The position numbers and the translations under genes were made by a program. Under the pieces are notes generated by a model that was not told the DNA's origin, did not search any database, and saw nothing but the letters and a program-made list of their open reading frames with translations. From the NCBI RefSeq assembly GCF_018282115.1, contig NZ_CP054306.1:3209488-3273487 (forward strand): DNA of 64,000 nt, given 5' to 3'. Below are positions 18,851-27,755 of the stretch, one piece after another. Origin of the DNA: Synechocystis sp. PCC 7338. Its GTDB lineage: Bacteria; Cyanobacteriota; Cyanobacteriia; Cyanobacteriales; Microcystaceae. Every line of letters starts with the position of its first letter. Position 1 is the first letter of the stretch.

Positions 18851-20602
18851 CTATGGCCTTAGCTCAGACTTGAAGCCGTCGAACTTTGGGTTAATGGCTC
18901 CCGGTTTGCCCCAAATCACCGTTTCCTGTTGATAGACCACCATACCTGGCTTACTACCCTTGGGTTTGAACACATATTTAGGCTTGGTATAAACCACCGG
19001 CACCTGTTCATTGCCCCGGCCCCGACTGTAGTAAGCCGCCCAGTCCGCCGCTGATTGTAAATCCTGATCTTCGGCGATCGCCCCTGGGGGTAATCGGAGT
19101 AAGACATGGCTACCGGCGATTTCCTGGGCATGGAACCAAAGGTCATACTCAGTGGCGACCCGAAAAGTGAGGTAATCATTTTGACGATTGTTGCGGCCAA
19201 TCCAGAGGGGAAAACCGGAAGGCGTCAGGCTCTGATGGGGCTCAAAGGTTTCCGCTTCTTTACGGCGGGGACGGCCATAGCTAAGGGTTAAGTAACCCTG
19301 CTCCACCATTTCATCCCGAATTTCCGTTAACGTTTGCCAGTCGGCGACATTATCAAATTCTGTCAAAACCTGGACGCTGGTTTCCACCTGGGTCAGGTAA
19401 GCTAACTCCTGCTCAACTGCCGCTAATAAAGGTAGAATTGCCGCCTCGGCCCGGTTTAATTTTTGTTGTTGTTTATAAAGCCTTTGGGCGTTTTGGATAA
19501 GAGTTTTATCTGGTTGCAGAGGAATGGTAACGGGGGATTGGTCGTCAAAGTCCGGTAGGGTGATGGAAGTTAACCCTGGTTGTCCTTGGTGGAGATAGGC
19601 CATCAACAGATCAGCTTGCCGTTGATATTGTTGGGCATTGGCCGCCGCATTTAACCTTTGTTTAAACGTGTCAGCTTTTTGTTGCAATTTACTGATCAAA
19701 TTTGCTAACTTTTGTTGAATTTGGTGCTGTAATTGTTGAAAATTTTCTCGCCCCAATTCAGCTTGATAATATGTGCTAATCAGTTGGTTGACAGTATTTT
19801 GATCATGGGTGTCAGTACCTAAAACTGTGTAGCCATTATCTAACTGTTGCCCACAAAAATCTTGCTTTTCTAGTCTTTGTAGCCAATTTTGCCAAGCAAT
19901 AAAAAGACTTTGCCATTGCTCTTCGGTTAAATCTTGGTTATTAATTTGGGAATCAAGACCCGCTTGATTTAATAAACTTCGTACCACCATGGGGCCGACT
20001 CCCCGGTAACTTTTTAGCAACTGTTTACCTAGTAAACCCGGAATTAGTTGTACCCTTTCCTGCCAATCAGCAAAGTTTTCTTTTAATGAGGGCGGCGTAG
20101 CCAATAGGGGCGGTGGCGGTTGGTATGGTTGCCCCGTTTGCACTGTTCTAACCCGGGATTGTTGGGCGTTAACTTGGTGGGCGACGGTGATAATTTGCCG
20201 CTGGGCATCGGTCAAAATCAGGTTGCTATATTTGCCCATCACTTCTAGGAATAAATGGTATAGAGGTTCGTCTCCCGGCCGTTTGGCGATCGCCAGGTCA
20301 ATGACCCGTTCCCAGGGTTGCAGAGATTCAAGGGAAATTAAAGCTAGCCCCTTTAACTGGTGCCGCAGTTGGTCGCTAAAGGTAAATGTATCCGGTTCCT
20401 GGGGCGGCGGAACATCTAAACAAATTCTTGCCCCCTGGGGATGCCAGGCTAGGATTAACCAACCCCGTCTTTCTAACGTACGTAAAGCGAGGGATAAACC
20501 ATGGCGATCGTGCTGGTAAACCTGTTCGATGCGGGCTGGTAGCCAGTCACCTTGCAATTCAGCACAAATGGCCACTAGGGTGGTGTAATCAACAGCTTGC
20601 AT
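18851..20602 (-). CDS. rqcH: RqcH/NFACT-family ribosome rescue factor
   Basis: A 583-aa homologue of the NEMF/Rqc2/RqcH family, formerly called fibronectin-binding protein. RqcH binds peptidyl-tRNA on obstructed 50S subunits and adds alanine tails that mark the nascent chain for degradation. The N-terminal NFACT-N domain covers about 1-220. The middle is helical and very glutamine-rich (about 270-410). The C-terminal NFACT-R (DUF814) domain has IGRNNRQNDYLTFR and YDLWFHAQEIAGSHVLLR (about 465-510). In Synechocystis the role is inferred from homology. It is minus-strand and upstream of the RM cassette, 125 bp away. Confidence 0.88.
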   Translation of the reverse strand: MQAVDYTTLVAICAELQGDWLPARIEQVYQHDRHGLSLALRTLERRGWLILAWHPQGARICLDVPPPQEPDTFTFSDQLRHQLKGLALISLESLQPWERVIDLAIAKRPGDEPLYHLFLEVMGKYSNLILTDAQRQIITVAHQVNAQQSRVRTVQTGQPYQPPPPLLATPPSLKENFADWQERVQLIPGLLGKQLLKSYRGVGPMVVRSLLNQAGLDSQINNQDLTEEQWQSLFIAWQNWLQRLEKQDFCGQQLDNGYTVLGTDTHDQNTVNQLISTYYQAELGRENFQQLQHQIQQKLANLISKLQQKADTFKQRLNAAANAQQYQRQADLLMAYLHQGQPGLTSITLPDFDDQSPVTIPLQPDKTLIQNAQRLYKQQQKLNRAEAAILPLLAAVEQELAYLTQVETSVQVLTEFDNVADWQTLTEIRDEMVEQGYLTLSYGRPRRKEAETFEPHQSLTPSGFPLWIGRNNRQNDYLTFRVATEYDLWFHAQEIAGSHVLLRLPPGAIAEDQDLQSAADWAAYYSRGRGNEQVPVVYTKPKYVFKPKGSKPGMVVYQQETVIWGKPGAINPKFDGFKSELRP

Positions 20603-20695
20603 AATGATTTCCTGCCCTGATATCGAAAGTATGAAATGTTACGAGGTATCCATTGGGTAGGAAAAGGGTTGATCCCTAACTTCCGCCCCAACTGC

Positions 20696-21094
20696 CTAAT
20701 CCCCCGTCTCTAGGGTGGCCCGGTAGTTGCCGGCAGTCATCAATCCTTCTTTGGCATCCTCCACATCGTCCAAGCGCACCTTAATCAACCAACCTTCTTC
20801 GCCGTAGGGATCTTGATTGAGCAACTCCGGCTGATTTTCCAAAGCCGTATTTTTTTCAATTACCGTGCCGGTGACTGGGGAATATAAATCCGATGCCGCC
20901 TTAACCGATTCCACCGCGCCCATGGACTGCTCAAATTCCACCTTATCTCCCTCTTCCGGCAATTCCACAAAGACAATATCTCCCAATTCGTCCACAGCAA
21001 AGGCACTCAGCCCAATGGTGGCCGTTTCCCCATCAAAGCGGACATATTCGTGGGAATCCAAGTAATACAGATCGTCGGGATGTTCCAGTTCCAT
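20696..21094 (-). CDS. gcvH: Glycine cleavage system H protein
   Basis: The lipoyl carrier of the glycine cleavage system, which oxidises glycine (important in photorespiration) with the P, T and L proteins. It has 132 aa. The lipoylated lysine is K65 in ESVKAASDLYSPV, and the lipoyl domain hammerhead continues GTVIEKN. The N-terminus HEYVRFDGETATIGLSAFA is typical. No other gcv gene is adjacent. Lipoylation would use LipA, encoded elsewhere in the window. Glycine made here feeds or balances GlyA. Confidence 0.95.
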   Translation of the reverse strand: MELEHPDDLYYLDSHEYVRFDGETATIGLSAFAVDELGDIVFVELPEEGDKVEFEQSMGAVESVKAASDLYSPVTGTVIEKNTALENQPELLNQDPYGEEGWLIKVRLDDVEDAKEGLMTAGNYRATLETGD

Positions 21095-21202
21095 GGCAAA
21101 ACCGCTAAAGGCAACAGCGTTGTTAGTTTACCAAAAATATGGCGAAGGCAGAGGCGATCCCTGGGGCGACAGAGCAAGAAAAAACGTTTAACTATTTATT
21201 GG

Positions 21203-22147
21203 TTATTGACGGGGCAAATGCAATTTAGGATCCTGGGCGGCCCAACCAACGGGGGATTGGATCCTTACCTCGAAATGGAGATGGGATGGGGCAATATCTG
21301 GCCGGCCAGTGCGGCCTAAGTAACCAATGACAGTGCCAGCAGAGACTTTTTCCCCAGGGCTCACTGCAAACCGACTGAGATGGGCATAGCGAGTTTGGCG
21401 GCCGTTGCCATGGTCAATTACCACTAGAAAACCATAAGCCCCTTCCTGACTAACTAAAATTACTTCCCCAGGGGCGGCGGCTAGAACGGGGGTATCTAGG
21501 GGGGCCAACAAATCTACACCACTGTGAAAAAAGGCATTTTCTCCAGCTTCTTGATTTTGCCAGCCGTAGTCTAGTCCAATTTGAGGAGGGGGTTGAATAG
21601 GCCACTGAGCTAAACCAGTGTAATTATCCACAGCAGTGCTGGGCCGATTGCCCCAACTGATGCCGGGAATAAAGGCCCGATCGGGCTTTTCTGTGCAACC
21701 GTTGATTTCAAATAAAATGTCCGCCCGTAAACCATAGGCCGCCGCCAGATCGCGCCAGGTGGCCCCCGCTGGCACGGAGACAAAACGGCCGTTAAAGGGA
21801 GGAATTAAAATGGTTTGCCCTGGGGTGACAGAGCCGCTGGCTAACTGACTGTTAACACTGATTAGAGTTTCCGTCACCAGTTGATATTGTTGGGCGATGC
21901 TATCAATGGTTTCCCCAGCCTTGACTACATGGGGAGTCATTCTCTTGGCGATTGGTTCGGGGCAAAGCTCAGTGAGGGGAACATTTTCGCCTTGGGCAAA
22001 GAGAGATGGAGTGGAAAATGACCCAAAGATCAGAAAGGCCCCAACCATAGAGATTATGGTCTTTGGCGATCGCCGTTGCCGTTTTGGTTGCACCTTCAAA
22101 TTCAAAATATTGCTGGCAAAATGTATGACTGACGAATTACTGATCAA
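21203..22147 (-). CDS. M23 peptidase with LysM domains
   Basis: A 314-aa secreted or periplasmic protein. A hydrophobic signal or anchor is at about 33-51 (ISMVGAFLIFGSFSTPSLFA). A LysM domain follows (HVVKAGETIDSIAQQYQLV, about 73-117) and a second LysM-like repeat (SVPAGATWRDLAAAYGL, about 123-165). The C-terminal M23 (LytM) domain has HSGVDLLAP (H and D zinc ligands) and SHLHFEV (HxH ligands), so the zinc site is complete and endopeptidase activity is expected. It would act on peptidoglycan during growth or division. It lies about 110 bp from gcvH on the same strand. Confidence 0.9.
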   Translation of the reverse strand: MISNSSVIHFASNILNLKVQPKRQRRSPKTIISMVGAFLIFGSFSTPSLFAQGENVPLTELCPEPIAKRMTPHVVKAGETIDSIAQQYQLVTETLISVNSQLASGSVTPGQTILIPPFNGRFVSVPAGATWRDLAAAYGLRADILFEINGCTEKPDRAFIPGISWGNRPSTAVDNYTGLAQWPIQPPPQIGLDYGWQNQEAGENAFFHSGVDLLAPLDTPVLAAAPGEVILVSQEGAYGFLVVIDHGNGRQTRYAHLSRFAVSPGEKVSAGTVIGYLGRTGRPDIAPSHLHFEVRIQSPVGWAAQDPKLHLPRQ

Positions 22148-22295
22148 CGATAGCTAATATTCTGGACGGCGTTGGCGAGGGGAAGCCAGAAATTTTTGCG
22201 GCAGGGGAATTTGCCCTAGCAAGGATCATAGGACACCGCCAAGGCTGATGGCCCGAAACAGCAGCGGGTAAAAATCTACTTTTTAATCTATACAA

Positions 22296-23741
22296 CTACA
22301 GATCTGGTTGGCGATCGTGCCATGCTGTGGCCTGCTCATAGGCGTAGCCCACCCGAAACAGCATTTCTTCCCCTAGTACATTGCCTACCAATTGCAGGCC
22401 AATGGGTAAATTATTGTCGTCAAAGCCACAGGGGATGCTCATGGCCGGTAACCCCGCCAAGTTCACCGGGATAGTCATCAAGTCGGAGAGATACATGCTG
22501 AGGGGGTCATCGGTTTTTTCCCCCGCTTTGAAGGCTGTGGTGGGAGCAGTGGGGCAAACTAACACGTCCACTTTGGTAAAGGCTTGATCAAAGTCTTGTT
22601 TAATCAGGGTTCTCACCTTTTGGGCCTTGAGATAATAGGCGTCATAGTAACCGGCGGACAGGGCATAAGTACCAAGCATAATGCGCCGTTTGACTTCCGC
22701 TCCAAAACCCTTAGCTCTGGTCTGAGTATACATTTTCATCAAATTATCCGCCTCTGTCCGCAGGCCGTAGCGCACTGCATCGTAACGGGCCAGATTAGCC
22801 GATGCTTCGGAAGGGGCAATGACGTAATAGGCCGCAATGCCGGAACGGAACCGGGGACAATGGATTTCCTCAATGGTGGCCCCCAATTCCTTGAGTTTGG
22901 CGATCGCCGTTTGCACTGCTTGGTTAACGCCATCGTCCAGACCGTCCCCAAAGGCATCCATAATCACCCCCACTTTCACCCCCTTTAGATCGGGCTTAAG
23001 GGCTTGGGTGTAATCGGGAATGGGCACATCCAAACTGGTGGAGTCCCTACTATCATGACCGGCGATCGCCTGGAGCAAAATAGCTGCATCCTCCACCCTA
23101 CGGGCAAAGGGGCCAATTTGATCCAAGGAAGAAGCATAGGCCACCAAACCAAAACGGGAAACTAAACCATAGGTCGGTTTCATACCCACCACCCCACAGA
23201 GGGAAGCCGGTTGGCGAATGGAGCCCCCTGTGTCGGAGCCTAAAGCAATCAAACATTCATCCGCGGCTACAGCTGCCGCCGATCCCCCGGAAGACCCCCC
23301 CGGCACCCTGGTCAAATCCCAAGGATTAGCGGTGACCTGATAACCGGAATTTTCCGTGGAACTGCCCATGGCAAATTCGTCCAAATTGGTCTTCCCCACC
23401 ATCACCGCCCCAGCCTTTTGCAACTTGTCCGTCACTGTGGACTCGTAGGGGGGCACAAAACCTTGCAAAATTTTGGAAGCGCAGGTGGTAACAATGCCCT
23501 TGGTGCAAAGATTGTCTTTAATGCCAATGGGAATGCCTGCCAACAGGCCAATGGGTTCCCCCGCTGCAATCTGGGCATCCACCTTTTCCGCCTTGGCGAT
23601 CGCCTGGGTGGCCGTCACCTGCAAAAAGCTTTTTAACCTGTCGTCCACCGCTTCAATCCGCGCCAAACTCGCCTGGGCCACGGCAACGGCGGAAATTTCT
23701 TGATCTATTAATTGTTGGTGCAGGGCACGAATAAGCGACAT
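22296..23741 (-). CDS. gatA: Glutamyl-tRNA(Gln) amidotransferase subunit A
   Basis: The amidase subunit of GatCAB, which converts Glu-tRNA(Gln) to Gln-tRNA(Gln) with ammonia from glutamine; it is essential in cyanobacteria, which lack glutaminyl-tRNA synthetase. The 481-aa sequence has the amidase signature [20 protein letters not shown] and the Ser-cisSer-Lys triad (S174 in [13 protein letters not shown]150 in GGSSGGS, K75 in PIGIKDNL). Length and ends are normal. gatB and gatC are not adjacent, as is usual in cyanobacteria. Confidence 0.96.
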   Translation of the reverse strand: MSLIRALHQQLIDQEISAVAVAQASLARIEAVDDRLKSFLQVTATQAIAKAEKVDAQIAAGEPIGLLAGIPIGIKDNLCTKGIVTTCASKILQGFVPPYESTVTDKLQKAGAVMVGKTNLDEFAMGSSTENSGYQVTANPWDLTRVPGGSSGGSAAAVAADECLIALGSDTGGSIRQPASLCGVVGMKPTYGLVSRFGLVAYASSLDQIGPFARRVEDAAILLQAIAGHDSRDSTSLDVPIPDYTQALKPDLKGVKVGVIMDAFGDGLDDGVNQAVQTAIAKLKELGATIEEIHCPRFRSGIAAYYVIAPSEASANLARYDAVRYGLRTEADNLMKMYTQTRAKGFGAEVKRRIMLGTYALSAGYYDAYYLKAQKVRTLIKQDFDQAFTKVDVLVCPTAPTTAFKAGEKTDDPLSMYLSDLMTIPVNLAGLPAMSIPCGFDDNNLPIGLQLVGNVLGEEMLFRVGYAYEQATAWHDRQPDL

Positions 23742-23868
23742 AGGGAAAGAGCCAGATTTACCTCCCCCAGTCTATCAGTAAGCCTGCCTAGCAAAAAAGG
23801 AAAGATGACTCAGACACCTTCCCTTTCACAACAAATGAAATTTTAAACTTAGGTAATTCAGCAAAAAT

Positions 23869-24120
23869 TTAACGAGGGGTTCTCGGTCTTGCTTTATTAA
23901 CTTTGAGATCCCGCCCCATCCATTCGGCTCCATCCAGAGCTTCAATGGCGGCCGCTTCTTCCGTTTCGGAAGACATTTCAACAAAACCAAAGCCCCGCAT
24001 GCGACCAGTTTCCCGATCAGTGGGGAGTTGAACCCGCTTAACAGTGCCGTATTCGGAGAAGACAGTCAAAACGTCATCTTCGGTGGCTTGATAAGAAAGG
24101 TTCCCGACATAAATGGACAT
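23869..24120 (-). CDS. rbp: RRM-domain RNA-binding protein (Rbp)
   Basis: An 83-aa protein that is almost entirely one RNA-recognition motif, with RNP2 IYVGNLSY and RNP1 RGFGFVEM. It lacks the glycine-rich C-terminal tail of the cold-induced Rbp group and ends VNKARPRTPR, so it is the short-tail type. Such proteins bind mRNAs in cyanobacteria; some direct photosynthesis mRNAs to the thylakoid surface. The 228-bp upstream spacer leaves room for a long 5' UTR. GGAGC sits about 7 bp before the ATG. The paralogue number (for example rbp2) cannot be decided from sequence alone. Confidence 0.9.
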   Translation of the reverse strand: MSIYVGNLSYQATEDDVLTVFSEYGTVKRVQLPTDRETGRMRGFGFVEMSSETEEAAAIEALDGAEWMGRDLKVNKARPRTPR

Positions 24121-24348
24121 AAATTAGCTCCAAAACCAGAGAAAAGAAAGAGAGTGGGTTTCGGAGAGAAGCCTGCTAAGCGTAACCATAAACAATGCAC
24201 TAACACTCATAACAAGTGCGTCTACCGATCCTTAATCTCACTGGCTGATCATAGCACCTACCGCCAGAATTTGATGGCTAATTTGTCTAGATGTCTTCAC
24301 AAGGGAGAATTTTCACCAAAACCCTCCCCAGCCCTCGGTCAACTGACC

Positions 24349-25578
24349 CTAGGATTTGCCCAAAAGGGGATTCCATTTGTCCGGTTCAAAGGCTTCTCCT
24401 TTGAGCATACGATTCCAATACAACCAGGGCAAAACATAACGTTTTACTAGCCACATGCTCCAACGCTCTTGGGTGGGATCGAAGGGAAAACTGGATTTGG
24501 GCTGGCCGTCGTAGTCAAATTCCGCCATGATGGTTTTGCCGTAGCCAGTGACCAAGGGACAGCAGGTGTAACCACCGTATTCTGCCGTTGCTTTTTGGCT
24601 ATTCAGCAAGCCTAAAAGGTTGGTGGCCACCACGGGGGCCTGTTTACGTACCGCCGCCGCCGTCCGAGATGTGGGCAGGGAAGAGGCATCCCCCAAACTA
24701 AATACATTGCTGTAGCGATTATGTTGCAGGGTAAATTTATCCACGTCAACCCAACCGCCGGTTGCCGCCGCGAGGGGACTGTTTTTAATAAAATCCGGGG
24801 CAGACATGGGGGGAGCCACATGGATCATGTCGTAGGGGACGGTGACTTCCGTTTCCCCGTTAACGGTAAAGGTCGCTTCTTTGGTGCTGGGGTTAATGGC
24901 TTTGAGGTTGTGGTAATAGCGCACATCAATGTCCTTATTGGCCGCCACCTTTTCCAGGGACTCGCAGTAACCGGGGATGCCAAAGATTTTTCCTACTGCA
25001 ACCCCATAGGCAATGATGGTTTTGTCTCGCACGCCATTTTTGCGGAAGGTTTCGTCCGCTAAATACATAATTTTTTGCGGGGCGCCGGCACATTTAATTG
25101 GTGTGGCCGGAAAGGTAAAGAGGGCATTACCTCCTTTGAAATTTTGCAGCAATTCCCAGGTATAGGGGGCATAGCGGCGATCGTAGTTGCTGGTAACGCC
25201 ATTTTTACCCAGGGATTCCTGCAATCCCGGAATTAGGTGCCAATTAATTTGAATGCCGGGACAAACCACCAGATATTCGTAGCTGAGACGACGACCGTCC
25301 TGGAGGGTGAGGGAATTATTGTCCGGGTCGAAACTGGCGACGCTGGCTTTAATCCATTTGGCGCCGCTGGGAATGCAATCCTGTTCCGGTTTAATGGTGT
25401 CTTCCATGGCGAAGGCTCCCCCTCCCACTAAGGTCCAGGCAGGCTGGTAATAGTGTTTATCGCAGGGTTCGATGATCGCCAGGTCGAGTTTGGGTTTCTG
25501 TTTTAATAACTGGGCGGCAACGGTGATACCTGCGGCTCCCCCTCCAACAACGATAATTTGATGGTTCAATGCAGTCAT
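24349..25578 (-). CDS. sqr: Sulfide:quinone oxidoreductase, type II (SQOR-like)
   Basis: A 409-aa flavoprotein that oxidises sulfide and passes electrons to the quinone pool at the membrane. The FAD site is IIVVGGGAAGITVAAQLL (residues 8-25) and the second FAD motif is NVFSLGDASSLPTSR. YQPAWTLVGGG is typical of type II enzymes such as mitochondrial SQOR. Both redox cysteines of that type are present: C163 in TPIKCAGAPQKIMYL and C340 in GYTCCPLVTGYG. The C-terminal amphipathic region (VKRYVLPWLYWNRML) could dock to the membrane. It stands alone and divergent from the DUF92 gene. Sulfide detoxification is the likely role in an oxygenic phototroph. Confidence 0.88.
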   Translation of the reverse strand: MTALNHQIIVVGGGAAGITVAAQLLKQKPKLDLAIIEPCDKHYYQPAWTLVGGGAFAMEDTIKPEQDCIPSGAKWIKASVASFDPDNNSLTLQDGRRLSYEYLVVCPGIQINWHLIPGLQESLGKNGVTSNYDRRYAPYTWELLQNFKGGNALFTFPATPIKCAGAPQKIMYLADETFRKNGVRDKTIIAYGVAVGKIFGIPGYCESLEKVAANKDIDVRYYHNLKAINPSTKEATFTVNGETEVTVPYDMIHVAPPMSAPDFIKNSPLAAATGGWVDVDKFTLQHNRYSNVFSLGDASSLPTSRTAAAVRKQAPVVATNLLGLLNSQKATAEYGGYTCCPLVTGYGKTIMAEFDYDGQPKSSFPFDPTQERWSMWLVKRYVLPWLYWNRMLKGEAFEPDKWNPLLGKS

Positions 25579-25771
25579 GGTGTTTGGCTAAAATCCGATA
25601 AATCTCATTTGCTTCAGACTGTTGTCGTACAGTTTGATCTTTATTCTGCCCTAGGGCCTGGTTTCTTGAAAAAATTTAGTGGTGTTTGCCCGGCGATCGC
25701 CGTTGCCATGGCCCTGCTCTACGGTTAACAAATGATTTACCAACCATCGATGTTACTGGCATTTTTTTCCC

Positions 25772-26548
25772 ATGGACAATTCCCTGATTAGCGAAGTCTG
25801 GCGGCAGAGTCTGGTCTTCCCCTGGCTTACCGGTATTGTGCTCAATAGTTTGCTGTTGGCCCTAGCGGCGATTGCCCCGAAAAAGCTTTTAACCGGCGCT
25901 GGTTACGGCCACGCCTGGGTGTTGGGGGTGATCATTTGGGCCGCCCTGGGCTGGCAGGGGTACCTGGTGGTTTTAGCCTATTTTTTGATGGGTTCCGCTG
26001 TGACCCGCATTGGCCAAGCCGAAAAGGAGGCCGCTGGCATTGCCGAAAAAAGATCCGGCCAACGGGGCCCGGAAAATGTTTGGGGGTCTGCCTTTACCGC
26101 CGCCCTCTGTGCCCTGGCGATCGCCTTTGGCCCGCAGGAGTGGCAACCCTGGTTAGCATTGGGTTACGTCGCTAGTTTTAGCACCAAGTTATCGGACACC
26201 ACCGCCAGTGAAGTGGGCAAAGCCTACGGTAAAAGCACTTTTTTAATTACGACCCTGCAACCGGTACCAAGGGGAACGGAGGGAGCAGTGAGTGTGGAAG
26301 GCACTGTGGCGGGCTTTGCGGCTGGGTTAGCTCTGGCATTTTTAGGTTACGGCTTGGGATTGATCACCTTGGGGGGGATTATATTCTCCACCTTGGCCGC
26401 CTTTGTGGCCACCAACCTAGAGAGTGTCATCGGTGCAACATTGCAAAACAAATGGCCCTGGCTCACCAATGAGGTCGTCAATGGCATTAACACTTTCCTC
26501 GGGGCGGCGATCGCCATTGGCATTGAAGCTACGGCCCAGTTGATTTAG
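25772..26548 (+). CDS. DUF92 integral membrane protein, phytyl-phosphate kinase-like
   Basis: A 258-aa polytopic membrane protein of the DUF92 family, which includes plant VTE6 (phytyl-phosphate kinase). By that homology it converts phytyl phosphate to phytyl diphosphate, recycling phytol from chlorophyll for tocopherol or chlorophyll synthesis. About six membrane spans are visible. Signature regions are SFSTKLSDTTASEVGKAYGK, TLQPVPRGTEGAVSVEGTVAG and TNLESVIGATLQ. The gene is 14 bp upstream of ruvA on the same strand, so they are probably cotranscribed though functionally unrelated. Confidence 0.87.
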   Translation: MDNSLISEVWRQSLVFPWLTGIVLNSLLLALAAIAPKKLLTGAGYGHAWVLGVIIWAALGWQGYLVVLAYFLMGSAVTRIGQAEKEAAGIAEKRSGQRGPENVWGSAFTAALCALAIAFGPQEWQPWLALGYVASFSTKLSDTTASEVGKAYGKSTFLITTLQPVPRGTEGAVSVEGTVAGFAAGLALAFLGYGLGLITLGGIIFSTLAAFVATNLESVIGATLQNKWPWLTNEVVNGINTFLGAAIAIGIEATAQLI

Positions 26549-26562
26549 ATACGAAAATAGTT

Positions 26563-27198
26563 ATGATTCAATTTCTCCAGGGCCAGGTTGTTACAGTCAC
26601 AAAAAATATTCAGAATCGTTGGTTTTTAATTTTGTCCGTTAATGGGGTGGGTTATGAGTTGCAGGTGCCCCATTCCTTAGCCCAACAATGGACTCCGCCC
26701 CCCCCGGAACCCCAACAGGTTTTTACCCACCTCTTGGTACGTCAAGATCAGATGACTCTATTTGGTTTTGGCCGCCTAGCGGAAAGGGATTTATTTGGTC
26801 AATTAATGGGGGTAACCGGCATCGGGGCCCAGTTGGCGATCGCCTTAATTGAAACGTTGGGCTTTGAAGGCTTAGTGCAGGCAGTGGTGACGGGTAATAT
26901 CAAACAATTATGTCAAACGCCGGGGGTGGGGAAAAAGGGGGCTGAACGGTTGGCCCTGGAACTGAAAAGTAAGTTATCCCAATGGCATAAGCTACAAATG
27001 AGGGCTGGGGAAATTGACTCTGCCCTGCCCCAGACTGCCCTCCTGGAAGACCTGGAAATGACCCTATTGGCCCTGGGTTACAGTCAGACGGAAATCCAGC
27101 AGGCGATTGCCATGGTCAGTCAAGTTCCGGAGGTAGCCCAGAGCGACGATCCTGAAATTTGGATCCGCCAGGCGATTGGTTGGTTAAGTGATCATTGA
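26563..27198 (+). CDS. ruvA: Holliday junction DNA helicase subunit RuvA
   Basis: A 211-aa Holliday-junction-binding protein that targets RuvB to recombination intermediates. Domain I (OB-fold) holds WFLILSVNGVGYELQVPHS. Domain II has two helix-hairpin-helix motifs (LMGVTGIGAQLAIALIET and LCQTPGVGKKGAERLALEL). Domain III is the C-terminal three-helix part (LEDLEMTLLALGYSQTEI). It follows the DUF92 gene closely, and its 3' end overlaps the convergent mscL by 7 bp. Confidence 0.95.
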   Translation: MIQFLQGQVVTVTKNIQNRWFLILSVNGVGYELQVPHSLAQQWTPPPPEPQQVFTHLLVRQDQMTLFGFGRLAERDLFGQLMGVTGIGAQLAIALIETLGFEGLVQAVVTGNIKQLCQTPGVGKKGAERLALELKSKLSQWHKLQMRAGEIDSALPQTALLEDLEMTLLALGYSQTEIQQAIAMVSQVPEVAQSDDPEIWIRQAIGWLSDH

Positions 27199-27629
27199 GG
27201 GGAAGATTGCTGACTTTCTAAGGTAGTAATTAAACGATTAATGGAATCGGTTAAATTAGCTTGGGCTTCTAGCACCGGATCCGGCTGCACTTCCGCCACA
27301 ATTTCTTCTTCCACTGCTTTTTTACGTTGCATTTTTTCGATAGCTTTAATGATGAGGAAAATCACAAAAGCAATAATAATAAAGTTCACCACCGCAATCA
27401 CCAACTCCCCTAAACCTAAGGGTAAATCCTGCAATTGACTGACACCAGCTTGATCCAGTACTGGCTGGAGCAAAATTGCCATTAACCAAGCTACAAATGC
27501 ATTAACAATGTTGGTAAAAGCACCACCAATTACTACGGCTACGGCCAGATCTACCACGTTACCCCGCAGGATAAAATCCTTAAAGTCCCGCCAGAATCCG
27601 CCGGCCCCTTGTCGTCCACTTTTAGCCAT
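27192..27629 (-). CDS. mscL: Large-conductance mechanosensitive channel MscL
   Basis: A 145-aa homopentameric channel that opens under membrane tension to release solutes in hypo-osmotic shock. The N-terminal amphipathic helix and TM1 read FWRDFKDFILRGNVVDLAVAVVIGGAFTNIV in two adjoining parts (residues about 12-42), with the typical RGNVVDLAVAV motif. TM2 is at about 74-95 (ELVIAVVNFIIIAFVIFLII), followed by the cytoplasmic helix. Length is normal. The start ATG lies after GGAG-like purines (AAAAGAGGAG). Confidence 0.96.
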   Translation of the reverse strand: MAKSGRQGAGGFWRDFKDFILRGNVVDLAVAVVIGGAFTNIVNAFVAWLMAILLQPVLDQAGVSQLQDLPLGLGELVIAVVNFIIIAFVIFLIIKAIEKMQRKKAVEEEIVAEVQPDPVLEAQANLTDSINRLITTLESQQSSPQ

Positions 27630-27755
27630 GGGTTTAACTCCTCTTTTGTACTAAAATATTGTTAATTAGTCAGTGGTATCATAGCAGTTTTCAGCGCTAC
27701 CATTAAATCGGTTGGGCAGACGCTCAGCACTTAATTACCGAGACCATATTTGTCG

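Noticed and set aside
24028-24450. 140-codon plus-strand frame across rbp and sqr
   Set aside because: It is antisense to both genes and has no recognisable protein features.
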